Assembly: GCA_020635675.1 (NCBI GenBank)
Contig: JACJZJ010000001.1
Span: 806,001-870,000, forward strand
DNA length: 64,000 bases
Origin: Flavobacteriales bacterium
Lineage (GTDB): Bacteria; Bacteroidota; Bacteroidia; Flavobacteriales_F; PHOS-HE28
Direction: 5' to 3'
This document shows, one piece after another, positions 52,429-60,654 of the stretch. The notes under the pieces are model-generated. The model saw nothing but the letters and a program-made list of their open reading frames with translations. It made no database searches and was not told the origin of the DNA. Position 1 is the stretch's first letter. Every line of letters begins with the position of its first letter. A program made the position numbers and the translations under genes.

Positions 52429-52549
52429 CTATTTCACGAAGGCGTTGCTGATCGTAAGCAGCACTCGATCAAGGTCCTCGAACATCTGCTTGTTCTCGAA
52501 CCGCAGCACATGGACACGCTTCGAGGGCTGAAAGGTATCTCGCTCCCCC
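52429..52549 (-). pseudogene. Remnant of a DUF559 (endonuclease-like) protein
   Basis: On the minus strand this stretch reads ERDTFQPSKRVHVLRFENKQ followed by MFEDLDRVLLTISNAF, VK and a stop. The VLRFENKQ...FEDLDRVL pattern matches the C-terminal end of DUF559-type endonuclease-like proteins, whose usual size is about 110-130 aa. Only this tail remains, without a start or the catalytic N-terminal part, so it is a decayed gene or a fragment. Confidence 0.55.
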
Positions 52550-52587
52550 TCATTGGCGCCACCGACCGGGTCGGAATGTCCTGCACC

Positions 52588-54039
52588 TCACTGGATCTTC
52601 ACCAGCGTTTCCAGCAGATAGCCCCAGAACTTCTGCACGCTGCTGATCTGCGCGCGCTCGTCGGGGGAGTGGGCACCGCGGATGGTGGGACCAAAGCTGA
52701 TCAGCTGCATGTCCGGGTAGTGGGTGCCGAGGATGCCACACTCCAGACCCGCATGGCAGGCCAGCACGTGCGGCTCCTCTTTGAAGCGCTCCTTGTAGAT
52801 GTTCTTCATCAGCTGCACCACGTCCGATCCGGGCTGCGGCGTCCAGCCGGGGTAGCTGCCGGAGAATTCCACCTGCGCGCCGATGAGCTCGAACACCGCC
52901 TTGATCGCGTTGGCCTCGTCCAGCTTCTCGCTCTCCACCGAGCTGCGCGTGAGACATTGCACCTGGTAGCGGCCGTCCTTCAGTTCGATGCGTGCCACAT
53001 TGTTGCTGGTCTGCACCAGGTCGTCCACGTCGGGGCTCATGCGGTGGATGCCATTGGGGCAGGCGGCCACCGCGCGTAAGAACCGGCCCTGATCGGCGGC
53101 GTTCATCGCCTGACCGGTCACGTTCGCGTCGGTCAGCTCGATCGTCAGGTCCGGGTCGGTGGTGGCGTATTCCTTCTTCAAGGTCGCGGCCAGTTCCTGC
53201 ACGGCCTTCGCATAGGCCTCGGCCTTGTCATTGGGCAGCAACACTTCCGCCACGCTCTCGCGCGGGATCGCGTTGCGCAGGCCGCCGCCATTGATACTGA
53301 CCACACGCAGACCGAACTCCTCACCACGCATCAGCAGGCGGTCCATCAGCTTGTTCGCATTGCCGCGACCCAGGTGGATCTCCGTGCCGCTGTGTCCGCC
53401 ATGCAGCCCCTTCACCGTCAGCTGACAGCCTGTGTGTCCGTCCTTCACTGCCTCCTGCGCGTAGGTGCCGTTGGCGGTCACGTCGATGCCGCCCGCGCAG
53501 CCGATGGTCAGCTCGTTGTCCTCCTCGGTGTCCAGGTTCAGCAGGTATTTCGCGTGCAGCACATTCGCCTGCAGGGCGAACGCTCCGGTCATGCCCGTCT
53601 CCTCATCGATGGTAAAGAGCGCCTCCAGGGGCGGGTGGGGGATGTCCGTGCTGGCGAGGATCGTCATGATCGTGGCCACACCGATGCCGTTGTCCGCGCC
53701 CAGGGTGGTGCCCTCGGCCTTCACCCATTCGCCGTCCACGCGCATGCGGATGCCTTCGGTGGCGAAGTCGAAGGCAGTGTCGTTGTTCTTCTGGTGGACC
53801 ATGTCCAGGTGGCTCTGCAGCGCCACAGTGGGCAGTTTCTCCCTCCCTTTCGTGCCGGGCTTGCGGATCAGCACGTTGCCAGCCTCCAACACCTGTGTCT
53901 CCAGGCCGAGCCCTTCGCCGAAGGCCTTCATGAAGGCGATCACCTGCTGCTCCTTCTTGCTGGCGCGCGGCACCGCGTTCAGGTCAGCGAAGTGGTTCCA
54001 GAGGGCTTTGGGCTCGAGGTCGCGGACGGTTGCGGGCAT
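52588..54039 (-). CDS. pepD: Aminoacyl-histidine dipeptidase (PepD, M20)
   Basis: 483 aa. Start ATG 54039 (MPATVRDLEPKALWNHFADL) matches PepD; the frame is open to 54135. Metal and active sites: LQSHLDMVHQK, EGTTLGADNGIGVA, TIDEETGMTGAFAL, LLNLDTEEDNELTIGCAGG and the late HAGLECGILG, all as in the M20C PepD/carnosinase family. It hydrolyses Xaa-His and other dipeptides in the cytoplasm. TAACTTCA lies about 30 bases upstream on the minus strand. Confidence 0.95.
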   Translation of the reverse strand: MPATVRDLEPKALWNHFADLNAVPRASKKEQQVIAFMKAFGEGLGLETQVLEAGNVLIRKPGTKGREKLPTVALQSHLDMVHQKNNDTAFDFATEGIRMRVDGEWVKAEGTTLGADNGIGVATIMTILASTDIPHPPLEALFTIDEETGMTGAFALQANVLHAKYLLNLDTEEDNELTIGCAGGIDVTANGTYAQEAVKDGHTGCQLTVKGLHGGHSGTEIHLGRGNANKLMDRLLMRGEEFGLRVVSINGGGLRNAIPRESVAEVLLPNDKAEAYAKAVQELAATLKKEYATTDPDLTIELTDANVTGQAMNAADQGRFLRAVAACPNGIHRMSPDVDDLVQTSNNVARIELKDGRYQVQCLTRSSVESEKLDEANAIKAVFELIGAQVEFSGSYPGWTPQPGSDVVQLMKNIYKERFKEEPHVLACHAGLECGILGTHYPDMQLISFGPTIRGAHSPDERAQISSVQKFWGYLLETLVKIQ

Positions 54040-54126
54040 GATCGGAGGGTTCAATAGCGAGGCCGTGAAGTTAGAAGCGTGCGTCATTGATGGAGAGATC
54101 TCCACCGAGGTCCCCGGTCCATCCCT

Positions 54127-54177
54127 GACCGTCATCGCGAACAGGGCTGTGCTTTTGACAGCCTACGCGGCGATCTC
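54127..54177 (+). repeat. Degenerate copy of the GTCATCGCGA intergenic repeat
   Basis: Matches the first quarter of the two 180-bp units at 58311 and 58518 (GACCGTCATCGCGA to GCGATCTC). The stem GGCTGT/ACAGCC is kept while its loop is changed to GCTTTTG, compared with GCACCCG in the other copies. Confidence 0.65.
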
Positions 54178-54293
54178 GTGGGAAATAGGACCGCTCATCA
54201 CCTACGCCTTCGCAACAGCGGACCGCTTCGGACCCTGCAGGATCCGCGCAGTGACGTTGATAGGAGTGATCCGTGCCTGCTACACCACGCCCC

Positions 54294-56357
54294 TCACTCC
54301 CCCTTCACCAACCGGATCGTCCGCATTTGCGCACCCCACTCCGCCGTGATCAGGTACACCCCCGGTGCCAGGTCCCCACCAACGCGCAGATCATGCATGC
54401 CAGGCGCAAGTCGCAAGGGTGCGATGCGCTGCACCGTGCGACCCTGCAGATCGCTGATCGTCACAATGACATCTGCGGCATGCGGCAGTTCCACCCGGAT
54501 CGTGGCCGCATCCGTGAAGGGGTTCGGGAAACAGCTGAGACCGTCGGCACTTGAGGTGACATCCCCGATGCCGTTCACATCAAAGTCTAACGTGTATAGA
54601 CCGTGATCGCGCACCCGCGCGAACAGGCCGACGCCCTGCATGAAGTGCACCTCCTCCACCTGCGTGCCCGGCAGTCCGGCCACGATGTTGTTCCACGTGG
54701 CGCCGTTGTCCGTCGACAGGTGCACACCACCAGTGTTCACGTTCTCGGACGAGCCGTAGACCTCGTTCCCGTTCACCGTGATGTTGGTGAAGTCCTCATC
54801 GATCGCCAGCGACCAGGTGTCGCCGTTGTTCGAGGAGGCGAACATCCCGTCGGAATAGGTCACGGCGAAGAGCTTGCCATTGCCCACGGCAAAGTCCTCG
54901 ATGTCCGTATCGGTAAGGCCGGTGTTGATCACCTCCCACATGCCGGTTAGGTCGTTGCTGCGGTACAGGTTGTAGCCATCGGCGGTGAAGTAGTAGCCGT
55001 TGGCCGCTTTTCGGATGAAGGTCATGGTCACATCCTCCAGCCCATCGTTGGCATAGGTCCAGCTTTGTCCCTGGTCGTCGGTGTAGCGGATGCCGTACTC
55101 GTCCGTGGCCACCACCAGTCGACCGCCGGGTTCGGTCAGCAGGTCGTTCACGAACACCTCGCCACCGGGAAAGGGCTGGGAGATGTCCGTCCAGTTGGCC
55201 CCGTTGTCCGTGGAGCGGTAGAGCTGTTCGGAACCGGCGTAGAGATCGCCGTTGGCCGCCTTGGCCACGGCCTGGATGTCGGGATCGCCAAGGCCGTGGA
55301 TGCTCGGCTGCCAGGTCTGGCCCGCATCGCTGCTGATGAACACGCCGAATTCCGTGCAGGCATAAAGCACACCGTCGGCGGACTCGAGCCGGTTCATGCG
55401 CACGGCGGTCAGGTTCTGGTTGCGCGCCGTCCACGAGGTGCCGTTCAGCAGTTGCACCCCGGCCGACCTCGTGCCCGCGAACAGGTCCTGGTTCGCGTTC
55501 ACGTACAACGCGATCACCGCGGGGTCGATCAGGTCGGAGGTGATGTCCGTCCAGGTCATACCGCCGTCGGTGCTTTGTGACACACCGCCATCGTAGGGGT
55601 CCACGAACACGGTTCCGGCGGCGTTCACGGTGATGGCATAGCCGCCGCTGTAACTGCCCGGGATCGGCGGCAGCAGGGTCCAAGTGTCCCCATTGTCCAC
55701 GGACTTGTACAGCCCGGAAAAACTGGTGAGGGCGTAGATCACATCGTTGCCGTCGAAGGCGAAATGCAGGATGTCGTTGGCGGTGGTGTATTGCTCCGTC
55801 CAGGTGTCGCCGTTGTCCGTGGAACGATAGATCTTGTGGTTGAAGGAGCCGGCGTACAGCTCATCGTCCGGGCTGATCACCAGACTGGCCAGCTGGGTCA
55901 CATTGGCGGCGACGGTCAGCTGGGTCCAGGTATCGCCATCGTCGTCGGAGCGCCAGATGGAATTGTCGGTGGAGATGAAGATCTGTCCGCTGCTGTTCAC
56001 CTCCAGGTTCTTGGAAAAGGTCCAATCCGGTGTCGGCAGCAGGTCCCAGCTCTGGCCCGCATCGTAGCTGCGTCGCAGCGCATAGCTGAACGTGGCCATG
56101 TACAGGCCGCCCGGCTTGGAAATGGCGTAGCCGACAGCGGTGTTCGTATACCCTTCCGAGATATCCTGCCAGTTCAAGCCGTTATCCGTGGACCGGTACA
56201 GGCCGCGCAACGTGCCGCAGAGCAGGGCGCCATCGGCGGCTTCCTGGATCATCAGGGCGCGACCGCCAGAGGGCTCATTGGCAGGGTACCAGGTCTGGGC
56301 GGTGAGGGTGGTGGTGGAAAGGGTGAGGGCGAGGGCAGTGGGTAGTGGATACTTCAT
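54294..56357 (-). CDS. Secreted BNR/VPS10-type propeller protein with T9SS sorting domain
   Basis: 687 aa from ATG 56357 (MKYPLPTALALTLSTTTLTAQ, signal peptide). About ten Asp-box (BNR) motifs of the form SxDxGxTW are visible (STDNGLNWQ, SDDDGDTWTQ, STDGGMTWTD, SSDAGQTWQP, STDNGATWNN), characteristic of sialidase/photosynthesis-like beta-propellers. The C-terminal domain begins LSCFPNPFTDAATIRVEL and ends LAPGVYLITAEWGAQMRTIRLVKG, a T9SS signal. BNR propellers bind glycans or proteins; sialidase activity is not implied, as no catalytic residues are identifiable. Confidence 0.88.
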   Translation of the reverse strand: MKYPLPTALALTLSTTTLTAQTWYPANEPSGGRALMIQEAADGALLCGTLRGLYRSTDNGLNWQDISEGYTNTAVGYAISKPGGLYMATFSYALRRSYDAGQSWDLLPTPDWTFSKNLEVNSSGQIFISTDNSIWRSDDDGDTWTQLTVAANVTQLASLVISPDDELYAGSFNHKIYRSTDNGDTWTEQYTTANDILHFAFDGNDVIYALTSFSGLYKSVDNGDTWTLLPPIPGSYSGGYAITVNAAGTVFVDPYDGGVSQSTDGGMTWTDITSDLIDPAVIALYVNANQDLFAGTRSAGVQLLNGTSWTARNQNLTAVRMNRLESADGVLYACTEFGVFISSDAGQTWQPSIHGLGDPDIQAVAKAANGDLYAGSEQLYRSTDNGANWTDISQPFPGGEVFVNDLLTEPGGRLVVATDEYGIRYTDDQGQSWTYANDGLEDVTMTFIRKAANGYYFTADGYNLYRSNDLTGMWEVINTGLTDTDIEDFAVGNGKLFAVTYSDGMFASSNNGDTWSLAIDEDFTNITVNGNEVYGSSENVNTGGVHLSTDNGATWNNIVAGLPGTQVEEVHFMQGVGLFARVRDHGLYTLDFDVNGIGDVTSSADGLSCFPNPFTDAATIRVELPHAADVIVTISDLQGRTVQRIAPLRLAPGMHDLRVGGDLAPGVYLITAEWGAQMRTIRLVKGE

Positions 56358-56611
56358 CGTGCTGTGGGGTTCGGCAGGCCGTGTCCGTTGGCCGTATGGG
56401 TCGGATGTTAATGGGTTATCGGGCAAGGTACCGGATCGTGAACGGCGATGGGGCATTTTAACAGGTCATGGACCGAACGCATCCCACGACCCCAGGTCAA
56501 GCCCGTGGTGACAACGAGATCCTCACGGTCCGCCATGCCGCGAGGCATCCCTGCGGCGCTGCGCACGTCATTCCTATGTTGCGATCGATCCACGACCCAA
56601 GCGAGACCAAT

Positions 56612-58297
56612 ATGTGCAGACAGATCCTCCCGATGCTATTGCTTTTCGGTGTGTGCGCCCCAGGGCGGGCGAGCACCTACATCCCGGACGTCAACTTCCG
56701 CAACTGGCTCATGGCGAACTACCCGGCGGCCATGAGCGGCAGCTACCTGGACGAGACCCATCCCGATGTGGTGAACACCACCTTCCTGGACATCAGCAAC
56801 CAGAACATCGCCGACATCACGGGCCTGGATGCGTTCCAGAACGTGGTGATCCTCGACATCCGGAACAACCAGATCACCGGGTCCCTGTATCCACCCGCTT
56901 TTGTGGAGTACCTCTTCTGCTCGTACAACCAGCTCAGCCACGTGGAGGTGCCGTTCCTGGCCCGGGAGGTCCGCGCGGACCACAACCAGATCACGGGCGC
57001 GTTCGATACGGGGTTCGGCAGTGACCTCTACCTGCTGGATTGTTCGTTCAACCAGATCACCGAGCTCACCGGAGGGGATCTGGGCCAGTTGGACCTGATC
57101 GATGCCTCGCACAACCAGATCACCCAGCTTGTACCCGTCAACTGGAACAATGCGCCGGACCTTCACGACTTCAGCCACAACCTGATCACGGAGGTCACCC
57201 AGTTCGGCGCGGACGCGCTCGACATCAGTTACAACCTGATCGACTCCATCGGGGTCCTGTACGATGTTTCCTCCGTCTCCCGAACGGTCGATCTCAGCGG
57301 CAATCCCCTCAGCCATGGGATCGGTGGTCTCAACAGCGAATTGGAATGGCTGGTGATCGACAGTTCCCAGATCGCCTGCCTGCCCCGTTTGCCATTGGCC
57401 ATGACGGACCTCTTCTGTCGCGGTACCAACGTGGGCTGCCTCCCCAACGTGCCACCCGGACTGGACACCGATCCCGCCCGGTTCGACTTCGCGCCGGTCG
57501 AATGCCTGCCGGCGGATCCCTGCTACTCCCCGGATCCCCGGGTGCATGTGGGCCTGTTCCTGGACGGTCCCTTCGACAAGGTGTCCGGCCTCATGCACGA
57601 CAGTCTCCGCGCGCGCGGCCTGCTCCCCCTCAGCGAGCCGTATACGGCGCTGGGCTATGGCTACGTCGGGTCATCGGCCGCCGGGGCGACGATCCCACCA
57701 TCGCTGTTGGCCGTGTCCGGCAACGATGCCATCGTGGACTGGGTGATCGTGGAACTCCGTGACGGCAACTCCGCGAACAGCAACACGGTGTGTTCCGTTC
57801 CCGCGCTCGTGCAGCGCGACGGCGACGTGGTGGACACCACCGGCGCGAGCGTCCTGGAGTTCGTCGGCGTGGAATGGGGCGACTACTTCGCGGCGGTGCG
57901 GCACCGCAACCACCTCGGACTGGTCCCCCTCACCATCCATGCGTTCGGGGGTGAAGTGGAGGTCATCGACTTCCGCAATGACGGCCTTACCGCCTGCTTC
58001 CCCAACGCGGCGCTCATCGACTACCAGAACGGTGGGCGGCAGACGATGTGGTGCGGAGATGCGACGTGGAACAAGCAAGTGGCCTACACCGGTGCCGGCA
58101 ACGACCGCGATCCCGTACTCGTGGCCATCGGCGGCCTGGCTCCCACGCAGGTGGTGGATGGCATCTACGCCCAGGAGGATGTGAACATGGACGGTATCAT
58201 CAAGTACGCCGGCGCGGCCAACGACCGCGACCGCATCCTGCAGACCATCGGTGGCGCGCAGCCCACCGCGGTGCGCTCGCAGGTGCCGCAGTTCTGA
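56612..58297 (+). CDS. Secreted leucine-rich-repeat protein with dockerin-like C-terminus
   Basis: 561 aa from ATG 56612 (MCRQILPMLLLFGVCAPGRAS, signal peptide). LRRs of the bacterial HNQI type (IADITGLDAFQNVVILDIRNNQITG, VRADHNQITG, LIDASHNQITQL) cover residues about 60-280. The C-terminal part ends DVNMDGIIKYAGAANDRDRILQTIGG, a common calcium-loop-like terminus of exported Bacteroidota proteins. Expected at the cell surface, probably for adhesion. An earlier in-frame start at 56468 is less likely. Confidence 0.8.
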   Translation: MCRQILPMLLLFGVCAPGRASTYIPDVNFRNWLMANYPAAMSGSYLDETHPDVVNTTFLDISNQNIADITGLDAFQNVVILDIRNNQITGSLYPPAFVEYLFCSYNQLSHVEVPFLAREVRADHNQITGAFDTGFGSDLYLLDCSFNQITELTGGDLGQLDLIDASHNQITQLVPVNWNNAPDLHDFSHNLITEVTQFGADALDISYNLIDSIGVLYDVSSVSRTVDLSGNPLSHGIGGLNSELEWLVIDSSQIACLPRLPLAMTDLFCRGTNVGCLPNVPPGLDTDPARFDFAPVECLPADPCYSPDPRVHVGLFLDGPFDKVSGLMHDSLRARGLLPLSEPYTALGYGYVGSSAAGATIPPSLLAVSGNDAIVDWVIVELRDGNSANSNTVCSVPALVQRDGDVVDTTGASVLEFVGVEWGDYFAAVRHRNHLGLVPLTIHAFGGEVEVIDFRNDGLTACFPNAALIDYQNGGRQTMWCGDATWNKQVAYTGAGNDRDPVLVAIGGLAPTQVVDGIYAQEDVNMDGIIKYAGAANDRDRILQTIGGAQPTAVRSQVPQF

Positions 58298-58310
58298 AAC
58301 AGCGGGATCC

Positions 58311-58490
58311 CTCCGGGACCGTCATCGCGAGCAGGGCTGTGCACCCGACAGCCTGCGTAGCGATCTCATCTCCTGATGACGAGATCGCTTCGGACGGCTC
58401 GATCGCCTCGGCCTCCGGCCTTGGCGGTCTTCACTGCTTCCTCGCGAGGACGACGTAAGAGGAGTGCGGTGTTCGCAACGACCATTGACC
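58311..58490 (+). repeat. Structured 180-bp intergenic repeat, unit A
   Basis: Begins CTCCGGGACC and ends ACCATTGACC. Internal inverted repeats: GGCTGT/ACAGCC and GCGATCTC/GAGATCGC (58360-58367 and 58381-58388), plus GTCATCGCGAG near the start and CTCGCGAGGACGAC near 58441. Its layout resembles GTCATTGCGAG-type palindromic repeats of other bacteria. Confidence 0.85.
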
Positions 58491-58517
58491 TGAGCCCTTA
58501 CACCTACGCGGCCTTCA

Positions 58518-58697
58518 CTCCGGGACCGTCATCGCGAGCAGGGCTGTGCACCCAACAGCCTGCGAAGCGATCTCCCCTCCCGATGACGAGATCGCTTCGG
58601 ACGGCTCGATCGCCTCGGCCTCCGGCCTTGGCGGTCTTCACTGCTTCCTCGCGAGGACGACGTAAGAGGAGTGGGGTGTTCGCAACGACCATTGACC
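58518..58697 (+). repeat. Structured 180-bp intergenic repeat, unit B
   Basis: Nearly identical to unit A at equal length, including both internal hairpins. Differences are few and concentrated in loops and the AATC/CCCC region near the middle. The spacer between the two units is 27 bases. Confidence 0.85.
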
Positions 58698-58720
58698 TTC
58701 CAACCCCTCCGCTCCGCGGC

Positions 58721-58790
58721 CTTTCACCTTCCTTTCCCCTTCCTTTCCCCTTTCAATTTTCTTCTTTCACTCCACCACCCACCTCCCCGC
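58721..58790 (-). repeat. Polypyrimidine/polypurine tract
   Basis: Nearly all pyrimidine on the plus strand (CCTTCCTTTCC-type units), so the minus-strand message of the SBBP-repeat gene has a purine-rich 3' end. Comparable in type to the purine tract at 10720-10775. Confidence 0.6.
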
Positions 58791-60500
58791 GTCCCGCACG
58801 GCATCCCCTGATACCAGCTGGACCTGGTAGAGCCCCGGCGCCAATGCACCGCGGTCCAGCACGATCCGGTCGGAGGTGGTGGGGGCGGTGCGCAGCACCA
58901 ACCGGCCCTGCGCATCGTAGAGCTGCAGGTAGGCGGGTAGGTGCGCGGGGTTGGTGAACCGGACCTCGCCCTGTGTGTGCAGCGGGTTCGGGTACAGCAA
59001 CACGGCATCCGCACTTTCCACCGGTGCGATCCCCGTGGTCACGTCATCCAGAGCGTAGCGCGCCACGAAGGCGTCCATGCCGCCGTGGGTCTGCAGGGAG
59101 TCGGCCAGGAGGGCGGGGTCCACACAGGCGGCGTCGCCGAAGGAGCCGGCCAGCAGCAGGGTATTGTCGTTGGTGGTGGCCAGCGCATAGCCCACCTCCT
59201 CGATGCCCGTGCCGCCCACCTTGAACGCCCAACGGTGGTCACCCGCGGCGTTGAGGCTGGCCACGAAGATGTCGCGGCCCACGGTGGCGTTCAGGGGCGC
59301 CACGCCAGCCCCGGGATCGAAGTCCACCGTGGCGCGGAAGTAGCCGGTGGTGTACACGTTGCCGCTGCTGTCCAGGGCCACGCTGTTGCCGATGCCCTCC
59401 TCGGTGCCGCCGTATTGCCGGGCCCAGAGCAGGGCGCCGGTGGGGTCGTAGCGCGCCACGAAGATGTCACCCGTGCCGATGGGGGTCATCGCGGTGGTGC
59501 CGGGCCCGGGGTCCATGTCGATCCAGCCCCAGAAGATGCCGGTGATGGCCGCGCTGCCCGTGGCGTCCACGGCCACGTCCATCGCCTCGCAGTTGCTGCC
59601 AGCGATGGTGCCGCCGCCCAGGTCGTTCGCGCGGATCAGGGCACCGGTGCTGTCGTACACGGCCAGGAAGGTGTCCTTGTTCTGGGTGTTGAGGATCAGG
59701 GTGCCGGGTCCGGGATCGAAGTCGGCGCCATCGCCGAAATAGCCGCAGAGGTGGATGTTGGCGGCGGCGTCAAAGGCCAGCGAGCGGCCCTCCTCGTTGT
59801 GCGCGCCGCCCATGCCGATGGCCCAGCCGAGGGTGCCGTCGGGCGCGTACTTCGCCAGGAAGATGTCGGCCATGCCGTGGCCCTGCACGTTCGTGGTGCC
59901 GGGTCCGGGATCGAAGTCGACCAGTCCGGTGAAGTAGCCGGTGACGTACACCTGCCCGGCGGGGTCCACGGCCACCTGGTTGATCCAGTCGTAGGAATAG
60001 CTGCCGAGCTGATGGCCCCAGAGCAGGTTGCCGTTCGCGTCGTACTTGGCCAGGAAACCGTCATAGCTGCCGGTGGCGGTGTGGAGGTCGGCGCCGGAGG
60101 AGGGGTCCAGATCGATGGTGCCCTGGAAGCTGCCGGCCACGTAGACCGCACCCGCGGCATCCACGGCGATGGAATGCGGGTACACGATGTCGGGCCCGCT
60201 GAGGCGCCTGGCCCAGATGAAGTGGCCCTGGGCGTCGTACTTGGAAAAAAAGCCATCGGCCGCGTTGGTGGGTGCGAAGAAGAAGTAGGAAGCCGTGCTG
60301 GGGTCGAGATCGATCTGGTCGTAGTAGTAGCCGGTGGTGTAGATGCTGCCGTCGGGTGCCACGGCCACGTCCTGGCCCTGGTCGGTGTTGGGGCCGCCGA
60401 GGCCGATGGCCCAGTCCAGGGACTGGGCATGTAGGGCGCCACCGAGCAGGAGCAAGGCGAGGGAACAGGTGCGCCGGGTGGTGGGGCGATGGTGCGGCAT
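58767..60500 (-). CDS. Secreted SBBP-repeat protein with T9SS sorting domain
   Basis: 577 aa from ATG 60500 (MPHHRPTTRRTCSLALLLLGGALHAQ, signal peptide; ATG 60506 also possible). At least eight SBBP/beta-propeller repeats of about 55 residues with DLDPSTA, DFDPGPG, GNVYTTGYF and DIFVAKY type units. The C-terminal domain starts VLLYPNPLHTQGEVRF and ends LAPGLYQVQLVSGDAVRDAGRW, a type A sorting signal. Surface-exposed and repeat-rich; function unknown. The strong internal repetition makes assembly error possible. Confidence 0.85.
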   Translation of the reverse strand: MPHHRPTTRRTCSLALLLLGGALHAQSLDWAIGLGGPNTDQGQDVAVAPDGSIYTTGYYYDQIDLDPSTASYFFFAPTNAADGFFSKYDAQGHFIWARRLSGPDIVYPHSIAVDAAGAVYVAGSFQGTIDLDPSSGADLHTATGSYDGFLAKYDANGNLLWGHQLGSYSYDWINQVAVDPAGQVYVTGYFTGLVDFDPGPGTTNVQGHGMADIFLAKYAPDGTLGWAIGMGGAHNEEGRSLAFDAAANIHLCGYFGDGADFDPGPGTLILNTQNKDTFLAVYDSTGALIRANDLGGGTIAGSNCEAMDVAVDATGSAAITGIFWGWIDMDPGPGTTAMTPIGTGDIFVARYDPTGALLWARQYGGTEEGIGNSVALDSSGNVYTTGYFRATVDFDPGAGVAPLNATVGRDIFVASLNAAGDHRWAFKVGGTGIEEVGYALATTNDNTLLLAGSFGDAACVDPALLADSLQTHGGMDAFVARYALDDVTTGIAPVESADAVLLYPNPLHTQGEVRFTNPAHLPAYLQLYDAQGRLVLRTAPTTSDRIVLDRGALAPGLYQVQLVSGDAVRDAGRWVVE

Positions 60501-60641
60501 CAGCATACCTCTACTATACACGCAGGAGAGGGGGAGGAGGTTGGGTCTCCATCCCCCCGCAGGGTCTCCGTTCCGGGACCTTGCGGCATCCATGGAATAC
60601 GTTCTTACCCAAAGTCAACGGATCGGGCGGATGGGCCGCGG

Positions 60642-60649
60642 GACCTTTG
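60642..60649 (+). promoter_or_regulatory. -7 element GACCTTTG 5 bases before ATG 60655
   Basis: Seven of eight positions of TAnnTTTG, then CCGCC and ATG. Confidence 0.45.
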
Positions 60650-60654
60650 CCGCC

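Larger units (their letters stand above)
58298..58766. other. 469-base intergenic region with tandem repeats
   Basis: No real gene. It holds two 180-bp repeat units (58311-58490 and 58518-58697, period 207), and then a polypyrimidine stretch (58721-58790) reaching the stop of the SBBP-repeat gene. A 193-aa reading frame across the repeats (58376-58957) is an artefact: it simply translates the repeat twice. Confidence 0.7.

Noticed and set aside
54294..56357. Sialidase assignment for the BNR-repeat protein
   Set aside because: Asp-box repeats alone do not show sialidase activity, and no catalytic arginine triad or tyrosine could be identified.
58311..58697. CRISPR array
   Set aside because: Only two long units with a 27-base spacer and internal hairpins; no short direct repeats and no cas genes.
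58376..58957. 193-aa frame over the intergenic repeats
   Set aside because: It contains the same 30-residue stretch twice because it translates the two repeat units; no start signal and no family.
58941..60434. 497-aa open frame on the plus strand
   Set aside because: Antisense to the SBBP-repeat T9SS gene; its apparent repeats are only the complement of the real repeats.
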